A DNA stretch of 11,087 bases from contig JAGXIS010000136.1 in assembly GCA_024635465.1 (NCBI GenBank), positions 1 to 11,087 of the forward strand, given 5' to 3'. Origin of the DNA: Bacteroidota bacterium. GTDB taxonomy: Bacteria; Bacteroidota; Rhodothermia; Balneolales; Balneolaceae. The notes beneath the pieces are model-generated. The model was not told where the DNA came from. It worked only from the letters and a program-made list of their open reading frames with translations, and did not search any database. The position numbers and the translations under genes are program-made. This document shows, piece after piece, positions 1 to 6,449 of this stretch (position 1 is its first letter; every line of letters starts with the position of its first letter).

Positions 1-765
1 ATTGATGCCCAGATTATTACTCACTATCCAAAGGAGATGGATATAGCACTACAAATTACAGAACAAGAAGCATGGGTTCAGAGGGATGACGATAGTAAGA
101 TCCACATTCCAAGAATTTACAGGGAGATTTTGGAGAATGTGGCCTTTGAGGCACGGAACAGTGAGTACATTGATCAAAAAAGTGGAGTTTCTACCCGCAT
201 GACCATCACAGCTATGGAGCAGGTGTTATCATCGGCGGAGAGAAGATCTATTCTGAATGACGAGCAGAATACGACACTTCGAATTACAGATCTTTACGCA
301 ATGGTGCCGGCAATAACAGGAAAACTGGAGCTGGTATATGAAGGTGAGCAGGAGGGAGCTGTTAATGTGGCCAAGCATATTATTGGAAAAGCCATCAAAC
401 AGACATTTAGAAGTTATTTCCCGGATCCCCAGAAACGAATCAATGAAAGTGATGAGAATCCTTATCAGAAGATTATCGATTGGTTTACTGCAGGGAACCG
501 ATTAGAAGTACATGAATTGCAAAGTGATAAAGATTATCAGAAAAGTCTGGATGAAGTAGATGGATTGTCGGATACCGTGAAAAAACAGAGTTCCGATAAG
601 CTTGAGAAGAAAGAACTCTATCCACTTATGGATCTAATGATTGAATCACTTCATCAGAATTCAAAAATTGGGAAAGATGATCTGGATGAAACCATCAGCT
701 ATACGGATATGTTGGGGAGTATGCTGGGAGGAATGTCTGATTTTGACGATGAAGAGTACACGTAA
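1..765 (+). CDS. Magnesium-chelatase-like AAA+ ATPase, C-terminal part (5' end outside window)
   Basis: The reading frame is open from base 1, so this is the 3' part of a gene; the ATG at 37 is probably internal. The visible part lacks Walker A and B and would be the lid and C-terminal region. The segment THYPKEMDIALQITEQEA, followed by a helical stretch with FEARNSEYIDQKSGVSTRM and then an ITDLYAMVPAITGKLEL block, resembles the C-terminal half of the ChlI/MoxR-like ATPases annotated as magnesium chelatase or sigma-54-interacting ATPase in Bacteroidota and Actinobacteria. Such ATPases usually remodel a VWA-domain partner; none is visible here. The tail is acidic (DFDDEEYT). The ATPase core lies upstream of the window, so the family call rests on remembered resemblance of the C-terminal region only. 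Its link to chlorophyll biosynthesis is doubtful, because the family name is inherited. Confidence 0.6.
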   Translation: MDAQIITHYPKEMDIALQITEQEAWVQRDDDSKIHIPRIYREILENVAFEARNSEYIDQKSGVSTRMTITAMEQVLSSAERRSILNDEQNTTLRITDLYAMVPAITGKLELVYEGEQEGAVNVAKHIIGKAIKQTFRSYFPDPQKRINESDENPYQKIIDWFTAGNRLEVHELQSDKDYQKSLDEVDGLSDTVKKQSSDKLEKKELYPLMDLMIESLHQNSKIGKDDLDETISYTDMLGSMLGGMSDFDDEEYT

Positions 766-801
766 TAATAAAGATCATAAATTTATTGAGATAGAGTTTT
801 C

Positions 802-833
802 ATTGCAATATGCCGGATGAACCCTTATCTTTC
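802..833 (+). promoter_or_regulatory. Possible rpmE promoter (Bacteroidota-type)
   Basis: ATTG at 802-805 is separated by 20 nt from TATCTTTC at 826-833. The Bacteroidota consensus is TTTG, 19-21 nt, TAnnTTTG, so each box departs from it at one base. It lies in the 107-nt gap before bL31 and leaves a leader of about 35 nt. This is a motif match only. Confidence 0.3.
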
Positions 834-872
834 TTTTCTATAATTTTTTACGAAGATAAACACGACATAGCC

Positions 873-1085
873 ATGAAAAAAGGAATTCACCCCGATTACA
901 ACGAAGTCACAGTAATTTTGAGTGATGGTTCTGAGCTGAAAACCCGTAGCACCATCAAAACAACGGATGGTACTTATAAGAGTGAAATAGACTCAAAAAA
1001 CCATCCATTTTATAACAAAGACCAAAAAATTCAGAAGAAAGATGGTCGAATTGATAGATTCAATAAACGTTATAATAAGAGCTGA
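873..1085 (+). CDS. rpmE: 50S ribosomal protein bL31, cysteine-free form
   Basis: This 70-residue protein starts MKKGIHPDYNEVTVILSDGS and contains the family signature block STIKT...EIDSKNHPFY, followed by a basic tail ending in FNKRYNKS. bL31 sits at the central protuberance of the large subunit and contributes to intersubunit bridging. The start at 873 is chosen over an in-frame ATG at 810 because homologues begin with M-K-x-x-I-H-P and the extra 21 residues look like untranslated leader. There is no strong Shine-Dalgarno before it. The protein contains no cysteine, so it is a zinc-independent (C-) form. An intrinsic terminator follows 21 nt after the stop codon. Confidence 0.95.
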   Translation: MKKGIHPDYNEVTVILSDGSELKTRSTIKTTDGTYKSEIDSKNHPFYNKDQKIQKKDGRIDRFNKRYNKS

Positions 1086-1106
1086 CAAAAAACATATTTA
1101 CAACAT

Positions 1107-1141
1107 AAAGGATGCTACGGTTGCCGTATCATCCTTTTTTT
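1107..1141 (+). terminator. Intrinsic terminator after rpmE
   Basis: The stem AAAGGATGcTACGG (1107-1120) pairs with CCGTAtCATCCTTT (1124-1137) across a TTG loop, with one internal mismatch. The stem runs into seven consecutive T (1135-1141). This is a standard rho-independent terminator, separating rpmE from the MBL gene that starts 11 nt later. Confidence 0.9.
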
Positions 1142-1152
1142 GTTTCTGAACT

Positions 1153-1788
1153 ATGGTATTAAACAGTTATACAGTAGGTCCATTTTCACAAAATACTTAT
1201 CTGTTAACCCATAAGGGAGAAGGGTTACTAATAGATCCGGGTTTTTATGACCATACAGAGTATCAACAGTTTAAAAGAGATCTAAAAGAGAATGAGATTG
1301 AACTGTTAGCAGTACTCCTAACACACGCCCACATCGATCATGTATTAGGTTTGAATAAAGTACTGGCAGACTTTAAGGTGCCTGTATACCTGAATCACAC
1401 CGATCTCTATCTATGGAATAACTTTTCAAGTCAGGCTGCTAGGTTTGGTGTTAGAACGGCAGAATTTGATTTCATACCGGAACCACTGCCGGAGATGAGT
1501 GGAATGGAGTTGGGACCCTTTCATTTTGATGTTCTCTATACGCCGGGACATTCACCGGATCACGTATCACTCTATTTCAAAGATGAAAACCTATTGATCG
1601 CGGGTGATGTGCTTTTTAAGCAAAGTATTGGACGAACAGATCTCTATAAAGGTGATTTTGATGTATTGGCAAAATCGATTCGCGAAAAAATTTATCCGCT
1701 TCCTGAAGTAACTGAAGTATGGCCCGGTCACGGTCCTAAAACGGCTATCGGGTTTGAAAAAGTGAATAATGCGTTTGTGAAGGGCTGA
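1153..1788 (+). CDS. MBL-fold metallo-hydrolase, glyoxalase II/YcbL-like
   Basis: This 211-residue cytosolic protein carries the complete metallo-beta-lactamase-fold zinc site: THAHIDH at 57-63 (H58, H60, D62, H63), H133 in TPGHSPDH, D152 in AGDVLF and H193 in WPGHGP. The GRTDL segment after D152 and the compact length match the short glyoxalase-II-like YcbL group, which lacks the helical C-terminal glutathione-binding domain of classical glyoxalase II. The likely reaction is hydrolysis of a thioester such as S-lactoylglutathione or a related acyl-thiol; the true substrate cannot be read from sequence. The start lies 11 nt after the rpmE terminator's T-tract, so it either has a promoter overlapping that region or depends on read-through. 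It ends base to base with the convergent TPR gene. Confidence 0.85.
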   Translation: MVLNSYTVGPFSQNTYLLTHKGEGLLIDPGFYDHTEYQQFKRDLKENEIELLAVLLTHAHIDHVLGLNKVLADFKVPVYLNHTDLYLWNNFSSQAARFGVRTAEFDFIPEPLPEMSGMELGPFHFDVLYTPGHSPDHVSLYFKDENLLIAGDVLFKQSIGRTDLYKGDFDVLAKSIREKIYPLPEVTEVWPGHGPKTAIGFEKVNNAFVKG

Positions 1789-2433
1789 TCAGGGATTTCC
1801 GTTGACATTTTCTCTCGATTCACCCTTTACTTTTTTTAATCTCTCTATCTGCTCCATGTAATACTCTTTTTTTGAACTGTTCTCAGTAATCAGTTTTTTA
1901 TAGGTCTTAATTGCATCTGTATAATTCTCCTGCTTTTCATGGATTACTGCTAAGGTCTCAGTGACAATATCCTCAACATGTACACTCTCTTTACTTAGAT
2001 CATGCTGATCACCCTGTTTTAAATCTTTTTCACTCATTCTTCGCGGTTCTATGGAGGAGAGTTTTGAGATGAGTAAGTCTAAATCCTGAATGGGGTAAGA
2101 TTCTTCTGAACTGCTGCTAGATGACTTTCTTTCAGTAGTAACCTTTTTTGGTTGCCAGGCATCGAAGGCGTGAGGATGTTGAATGAAATAAGGGAGTCGT
2201 TCCATAAAGCGACTTCCGGGAGCCATTATTTTGGCACTCAGTGCCGCTTCCAGTGCTTTTTCCTTATTTTTATTTTTTAAATGTAACCAAGCCAGAAAAA
2301 AATAACCGACAGCACCGGTATTTCTTTTTTCTATTCTGGCCGTTAACCGGCTGATTGCTTTATCCGGATTTTCTTCAAACTGCTCCAGGTAGCTTTGATA
2401 AGATTTTGGAATCTGATGTGATTCTAGATCCAT
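1789..2433 (-). CDS. Tetratricopeptide-repeat protein downstream of lptE
   Basis: This 214-residue soluble protein has no signal peptide. TPR-like helical pairs are visible near the N terminus (about residues 24-72, NPDKAISRL... then GYFFLAWLHLKNKNKEKALEAALSAK) and near the C terminus (about 154-190, TLAVIHEKQENYTDAIKTYKKLI). Between them is a low-complexity linker with six serines (104-109) and many charged residues. TPRs bind partner proteins; no enzymatic motif is present. It starts 28 nt after the lptE stop on the same strand, so it is probably the last gene of the sigma-54 activator / lptE operon and may have an envelope-related role. No strong Shine-Dalgarno is seen. No terminator separates it from the convergent MBL gene. 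Confidence 0.75.
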   Translation of the reverse strand: MDLESHQIPKSYQSYLEQFEENPDKAISRLTARIEKRNTGAVGYFFLAWLHLKNKNKEKALEAALSAKIMAPGSRFMERLPYFIQHPHAFDAWQPKKVTTERKSSSSSSEESYPIQDLDLLISKLSSIEPRRMSEKDLKQGDQHDLSKESVHVEDIVTETLAVIHEKQENYTDAIKTYKKLITENSSKKEYYMEQIERLKKVKGESRENVNGNP

Positions 2434-2461
2434 AGAAATTTCATTTAAAATATAGAGCGTT

Positions 2462-2977
2462 TTACCAACTACTTACGGCGTCATTAAACATGTTATTTGA
2501 GATCTGTTGGAGTGCATCTGAAGCGGCTTCAATCTCACCATCCACCGGGTTCGCAATAACATCATAGGTTGCACTACCTGTAAAACTTTTTGTCCATAAA
2601 GGCTCATCATCTTTAGTATACTGAAATGATGCATTTACAGTAATCTGAACTTCATTAAAATTGGCTTGTTGATCACCACCAATACTAAACGGTCGATTAA
2701 TATAACCCTGAATTGCCCCCTCTACAAATGCATCTGCACTTGTTTCGTCATTTGATAATGAAAGTCGGCTTTGATTTACAAAACGATTGATGAGAGCTCT
2801 GTTCAAGCGGTCACTTAGATCACCCAATCCGCTTTGAGATCTGTCAGGGAAAAAGGGAATATATATATTATTTACATCTGAGGGAATGGATGTTCCCGTA
2901 AAACTATACGTAACACAACCTGAAAATCCGGCAAACAGGAAAAGTGCAACCAAAATTTTTGATTTATTCAAGCTCAT
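2462..2977 (-). CDS. lptE: LptE-like LPS-assembly outer-membrane lipoprotein
   Basis: The 171-residue product begins MSLNKSKILVALFLFAGFSGC: a lysine-containing n-region, a hydrophobic core and a lipobox (FSGC) with the lipidated cysteine at residue 21. The mature part opens with YSFTGTSIPSDVNNIYIPFF and shows the alternating hydrophobic strands and late helical segment typical of Bacteroidota LptE. In other bacteria LptE plugs the LptD barrel and assists LPS insertion into the outer leaflet; it acts at the inner face of the outer membrane. An in-frame start at 3010 would add 11 residues before the lysines and spoil the signal peptide, so the ATG at 2975-2977 is preferred. This start lies inside the sigma-54 activator gene (14-nt overlap), implying translational coupling. 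Confidence 0.82.
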   Translation of the reverse strand: MSLNKSKILVALFLFAGFSGCVTYSFTGTSIPSDVNNIYIPFFPDRSQSGLGDLSDRLNRALINRFVNQSRLSLSNDETSADAFVEGAIQGYINRPFSIGGDQQANFNEVQITVNASFQYTKDDEPLWTKSFTGSATYDVIANPVDGEIEAASDALQQISNNMFNDAVSSW

Positions 2978-4250
2978 ACTGATCCAATTTTCTATAAAGT
3001 GTTCGTTCACTTACACCTAAGGCCTCAGAGGCTTTCCTTCTATTGCCTTCAAACCTTTTCAAAGCTTGCATAATCAAGAAACGTTCTGCATCTTCAATAG
3101 AGGGAATATCATTTTCGGTAAAAAATTTCTCAACTTCATTTTCATTATCATCTAGATCACTCTCAATATCCTTTTCAACAGATCGGATACCCAATTCAGA
3201 GTCATTGAGCTGATCACGCATATGAACAGAGATGTCATTTGGATCAATATCTCTTGACACAGCTGAAGGCAGTGCTTTCACACCTTTATCCGAGATGGTC
3301 GAATAGAGAAATTTTGCGAGCATTTTTTTTAAATCTGAAATGTCGGAACTCATCTCAACCAAAGCACGATAAATAACACTCATATCGCCGGCAGGTGGTT
3401 CATCATTAGATTTCCGGTTTCGCTCTCGATCAGCTAAAACCGGTAAATTGTCCGTAGATCCATGAAATTGTCGCCCTTTTAAATATTTTTGGAGTCGATT
3501 GACATCTATGAACTTCGATTTTTCCAAGACCACAAGCTGTTCTGCTACATTCCGTAACTCCCTGACGTTACCCGGCCAGCGGTATGAAACGAGTAACTCT
3601 TTTGCGTCATCAGAAAAACCCTGGAAAACAGAATCATATTTGGATGAGAATTCTGTTACAAATTTCCTAAAAATTGGAATAATATCCTCTTTTCTATCCC
3701 GAAGTGGAGGCAACTTGATTTTAACCGTATCTAACCGATAATAGAGATCTTCTCTGAAGGTGCCTTCTTTTACCAAATCCCATAGATCTTTATTCGTGGC
3801 TGCAATGATTCGGACATCTGCTGTGTACATTTTACTGGATCCTACACGGAAAAACTCACCGTTTTCAAGAACACGAAGAAGTTTAACCTGTACATTTTTA
3901 GGAGTGTCTCCAATCTCATCCAGAAAAATGGTACCCCCATCTGCTTTTTCGAAATATCCTTTACGCGCTTCATGCGCTCCGGTAAAGGCACCTTTTTCGT
4001 GACCAAACAGCTCACTTTCAATAATTCCTTCCGGAATGGCACCGCAGTTTACAATGACAATATCATTTCGGCTTCTTTTACTGACTGCATGAATCGCGCG
4101 TGCGGTTACATCTTTTCCAACACCACTCTCTCCCTGTAGCAAAACCGTAATATCTGTTGAGGAGATCTGCATCACTTTATCGACTACTTGTCGAATTGCA
4201 TCAGACTCACCTGTTAACCCAAATTTTTCTTGAAATACTTGCCTATCCAT
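2964..4250 (-). CDS. Sigma-54-dependent transcriptional activator without receiver domain
   Basis: The 428-residue protein starts almost directly with the AAA+ domain: Walker A GESGVGKD (40-47), GAFTGA (87-92), the sigma-54 contact loop, and Walker B GGTIFLDE (105-112), followed by the arginine-containing FREDLYYRLD segment and WPGNVREL. A long, acidic, low-complexity linker (about 265-380) leads to a Fis-type helix-turn-helix at the C terminus (about 384-428, GNRRKASEALGVSERTLYRKL). It therefore can open sigma-54 promoters and bind DNA, but lacks the response-regulator or ligand-binding domain of NtrC-type proteins, resembling PspF in layout. Activity may be set by expression level or a protein partner. 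lptE starts within its last codons. The divergent neighbour is the GH13 phosphorylase gene, 191 nt away. Targets are unknown. Confidence 0.92.
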   Translation of the reverse strand: MDRQVFQEKFGLTGESDAIRQVVDKVMQISSTDITVLLQGESGVGKDVTARAIHAVSKRSRNDIVIVNCGAIPEGIIESELFGHEKGAFTGAHEARKGYFEKADGGTIFLDEIGDTPKNVQVKLLRVLENGEFFRVGSSKMYTADVRIIAATNKDLWDLVKEGTFREDLYYRLDTVKIKLPPLRDRKEDIIPIFRKFVTEFSSKYDSVFQGFSDDAKELLVSYRWPGNVRELRNVAEQLVVLEKSKFIDVNRLQKYLKGRQFHGSTDNLPVLADRERNRKSNDEPPAGDMSVIYRALVEMSSDISDLKKMLAKFLYSTISDKGVKALPSAVSRDIDPNDISVHMRDQLNDSELGIRSVEKDIESDLDDNENEVEKFFTENDIPSIEDAERFLIMQALKRFEGNRRKASEALGVSERTLYRKLDQYELE

Positions 4251-4441
4251 AATACAATTTACTTAAACTGCCTAAAGTTAAGAAAGTTCTTATTCTTGGC
4301 ATAAAAAATGGATGAATGTTTATTTAGATGCTATTTTAATGTGAGAAAATCTAAATGATATAATTTCTTTTCAATAAAGTCATTATATATCAATAGTTTA
4401 AATTAAAATTGAAATAAGATATCAGGAGATTTACACACCCC
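4251..4441. promoter_or_regulatory. Divergent control region between sigma-54 activator and GH13 phosphorylase
   Basis: This 191-nt AT-rich stretch must hold promoters for both genes. On the plus strand there is a perfect TATAAT at 4359-4364, but no good -35 box 16-18 nt upstream. TTGGCA at 4296-4301 matches a sigma-54 -24 element, but the expected GC of the -12 element is GG here. Neither site is convincing alone. No clear TAnnTTTG box was found on either strand. Confidence 0.5.
4424..4428 (+). promoter_or_regulatory. Ribosome binding site of the GH13 phosphorylase
   Basis: AGGAG lies 13 nt before the ATG at 4442, slightly farther than usual. It supports this start codon, which gives an N terminus of normal length for the family. 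Confidence 0.5.
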
Positions 4442-6190
4442 ATGGTTGACTCCATTTATTGTAAAAACACTACTGAGCGGTTAAAAAAACATTTTAAAAT
4501 CATTTATGGAGAAGAACATGTAGAAGATTGCATGATTCGAATCCGGGCTCATATTAATAAATTTAACTTAAAACCGGCTGATTCGGTGCCGGAAGAGAAG
4601 ATGTGGACTCAGGAGGATCATATTCTTATAACCTATGGGAATATGGTTCAACCTCAATTCAGAGAGGCTGTTTCTAAACTTCATAAGCTCTATCAATTTC
4701 TAAATAGTGAGCTGCAGGATACGATCAGTACCGTTCACATACTTCCATTTTTTCCAAGCTCATCGGATGACGGTTTTTCCGTGATTGATTACAGGCGTGT
4801 CGATGAGACGATCGGTGGGTGGGATGATATTTCACATATGAGTGAAGAGTTCAAAATCATGGGTGACCTGGTGATGAACCATACTTCCAGATATAGTGAC
4901 TGGTTTAAAAGGTATTTGGAAAAACGGGAGCCTTACGACAAATTTTTTATTGAAATGGATCCTGAGGCAGATCTTTCGCTGGTAACCCGTCCCAGAAGTA
5001 CACCTCTACTGACACCGGTGCACACAGCAAAAGGTGAGAAATTTGTGTGGTCAACGTTTAGTAATGATCAGATCGATGTTAATTTTTCCAATCCGGATGT
5101 CCTCTTTGAATATTTGGACATCTTCTTTTTTTATCTGAGCAAAGGACTTTCAGTTATACGTTTAGATGCTGTCGCATTCATCTGGAAGGAGCCGGGTACA
5201 AACTGTATTCATCTAAAAGAGACCCACGAAATTATCAAGTTGTTTCGGACAATGGTTGACTGTTTTGCCCCTAATACAACCATCATTACCGAAACAAATG
5301 TACCTCATAGAGAAAATGTCAGTTATTTTGGAGACGGAGATGAAACACACATGGTGTATCAATTCAGTCTACCTCCATTACTGCTCCATGCTATTTTAAC
5401 TGAAAATGCATTTTATTTGACAGAGTGGGCAAAGTCATTAAAAGAACTGCCTGATAAATGTACATACTTCAACTTCACATCGTCACATGACGGTATAGGA
5501 GTAAGGCCACTGGAAGGATTGGTGCCACAATCTGAATTTACAGATCTGGTGGATGGCATACGTAAAAAGGGTGGATTTGTATCAGAAAAAAAGAATCCGG
5601 ACGGTTCACTGAGCCCATACGAGCTCAATATCACCTATTTTGATGCATTCAGCGATTTGAATGGAACAAAGGAAATGCAGATGAATCGATTTTTGTGTTC
5701 TCAAATTATCTGTATGAGTCTGAAGGGGGTTCCAGGAATCTATCTCCATAATTTGATGGCGACAAAAAATAACGTGGAAGGGGTATCAATAACCGGTAGA
5801 TATCGAACCATCAATAGGAAAAAATGGTACTATGATGATCTTATGGATACGATCAGTGTACCCGGATCTATTCCAAATCAGGTGTTTAACAAAATGAAAG
5901 AGGTTATGAAACGCAGAAGCAGTTTAGTCGCATTTCAACCTTTTGGTAAACAGGTGATTTATGAAGTAGATTCTGAAATTTTCTGTCTGATGCGTAAAGA
6001 TATCAGCGAGAGTCAGAGAGTACTTGTGATCGCCAATGTAACCGGCAAGATCAAAGAGATCGATAGTAAAAATCTCTCACTGCCCATCGATGTAAAGAAA
6101 GATTATGAAGATGTACTGACCGGGGAACCCATTTTCCATGATGGATTGGCAAAATTAGATCCCTTTCAAGTTGTTTGGGTACGGTTCTAA
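4442..6190 (+). CDS. GH13_18 sugar phosphorylase, probable glucosylglycerate phosphorylase
   Basis: This 582-residue cytosolic TIM-barrel enzyme has the alpha-amylase-clan blocks in order: GDLVMNHTS (141-149), VIRLDAVAF with the nucleophile D242, IITETNVPH with the acid/base E284, and FTSSHDGIG with the transition-state Asp D350. ILPFFPSSSDDGFSVIDY (100-117) is typical of the sucrose-phosphorylase subfamily, which transfers glucose from an alpha-glucoside to phosphate to give alpha-glucose 1-phosphate. GH13_18 members act on sucrose, sucrose 6'-phosphate, glucosylglycerol or glucosylglycerate. The glucosyl-3-phosphoglycerate synthase gene in the facing operon makes glucosylglycerate the most likely substrate, in which case products are glucose 1-phosphate and D-glycerate. 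That choice is inference from context; the fold, subfamily and catalytic triad are directly visible. It is transcribed convergently with the synthesis operon and divergently from the sigma-54 activator. Confidence 0.88.
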   Translation: MVDSIYCKNTTERLKKHFKIIYGEEHVEDCMIRIRAHINKFNLKPADSVPEEKMWTQEDHILITYGNMVQPQFREAVSKLHKLYQFLNSELQDTISTVHILPFFPSSSDDGFSVIDYRRVDETIGGWDDISHMSEEFKIMGDLVMNHTSRYSDWFKRYLEKREPYDKFFIEMDPEADLSLVTRPRSTPLLTPVHTAKGEKFVWSTFSNDQIDVNFSNPDVLFEYLDIFFFYLSKGLSVIRLDAVAFIWKEPGTNCIHLKETHEIIKLFRTMVDCFAPNTTIITETNVPHRENVSYFGDGDETHMVYQFSLPPLLLHAILTENAFYLTEWAKSLKELPDKCTYFNFTSSHDGIGVRPLEGLVPQSEFTDLVDGIRKKGGFVSEKKNPDGSLSPYELNITYFDAFSDLNGTKEMQMNRFLCSQIICMSLKGVPGIYLHNLMATKNNVEGVSITGRYRTINRKKWYYDDLMDTISVPGSIPNQVFNKMKEVMKRRSSLVAFQPFGKQVIYEVDSEIFCLMRKDISESQRVLVIANVTGKIKEIDSKNLSLPIDVKKDYEDVLTGEPIFHDGLAKLDPFQVVWVRF

Positions 6191-6201
6191 GTGAATGATA
6201 T

Positions 6202-6375
6202 GGTGTTTTTTTTTAAAAAAACACCAAATTCGTCGGTTCGAGCGCAGTGCGGGAGCGTGAGCGACCAAACGTAGTCGAGAACTCCCTGCCAGAGCGTAGA
6301 CATCTCGATACACTCTGTCGCATTCGCTCCTTCGTTACTCGATGTGACGGGTAGGATGTTTTTTAAAAAAACACC
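6202..6375. repeat. Nested imperfect palindromic intergenic repeat (174 bp)
   Basis: Outer arms GGTGTTTTTTT (6202-6212) and AAAAAAACACC (6365-6375) are perfectly complementary. Inside them, AAAAAACACC (6216-6225) pairs with GATGTTTTTT (6355-6364) with one mismatch. Further in, CGTC 6231-6234/GACG 6346-6349, TCGAG 6238-6242/CTCGA 6338-6342, GGAGCG 6252-6257/CGCTCC 6325-6330, GCGAC 6261-6265/GTCGC 6317-6321 and TCGAGA 6275-6280/TCTCGA 6303-6308 pair in register. Each end can also fold as its own small hairpin, and TTTTTTAAAAAAACACC occurs twice (6209-6225, 6359-6375). The GC-rich core differs sharply from its surroundings. No ORF lies inside. It resembles a REP- or MITE-like intergenic element. 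Confidence 0.8.
6231..6364. terminator. Possible bidirectional terminator formed by the palindrome core
   Basis: The GC-rich hairpin 6231-6349 is followed on the plus strand by six T (6359-6364) and on the minus strand by seven T (complement of 6215-6221), each starting about 9 nt past the hairpin base. It sits between two convergent stop codons, where a shared terminator is expected. The gap between stem and T-tract is longer than in a standard intrinsic terminator. Confidence 0.4.
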
Positions 6376-6449
6376 TGATTCCTCGTTGCGGGAGTGTGGG
6401 GTACAGGAGGAGGACCCGTCTTAAGTTAGTCGGAAGACTCAAAGATAAC
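6376..6449. repeat. Partial, diverged copy of the palindrome's left end, and remaining spacer
   Basis: After the second TTTTTTAAAAAAACACC, the sequence continues with GATTCCTCG and then TGCGGGAGtGTGgG (from 6387), matching the order AAATTCGTCG ... TGCGGGAGcGTGaG (from 6248) after the first one, with about 11 nt missing. The rest to 6449 holds a short GTCTT/AAGAC inverted pair (6418-6422, 6434-6438) and no gene. Confidence 0.5.

Noticed and set aside
810..872. In-frame upstream ATG that would extend bL31 by 21 residues
   Set aside because: The extension is unlike any bL31 N terminus, while the ATG at 873 gives the conserved M-K-x-x-I-H-P start.
2978..3010. In-frame upstream start for the LptE-like protein
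   Set aside because: It would place 11 residues with acidic and aromatic side chains ahead of the lysine-rich n-region; the start at 2977 gives a proper lipoprotein signal peptide with the Cys at 21.
3499..4042. Open frames of 66-80 codons within the sigma-54 activator gene
   Set aside because: All are other-frame readings of the conserved AAA+ coding sequence, with no start signals or recognisable domains.
4296..4316. Sigma-54 promoter for the GH13 gene based on TTGGCA
   Set aside because: The -24 half fits, but the invariant GC of the -12 half is replaced by GG, so it is not listed as a promoter.
6202..6225. The first T/A-tract hairpin alone as a standard intrinsic terminator for the GH13 gene
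   Set aside because: Its T-run lies inside the stem and loop, not after it, and the stem's GC content is only four pairs; the larger hairpin with flanking T-tracts is a better candidate.
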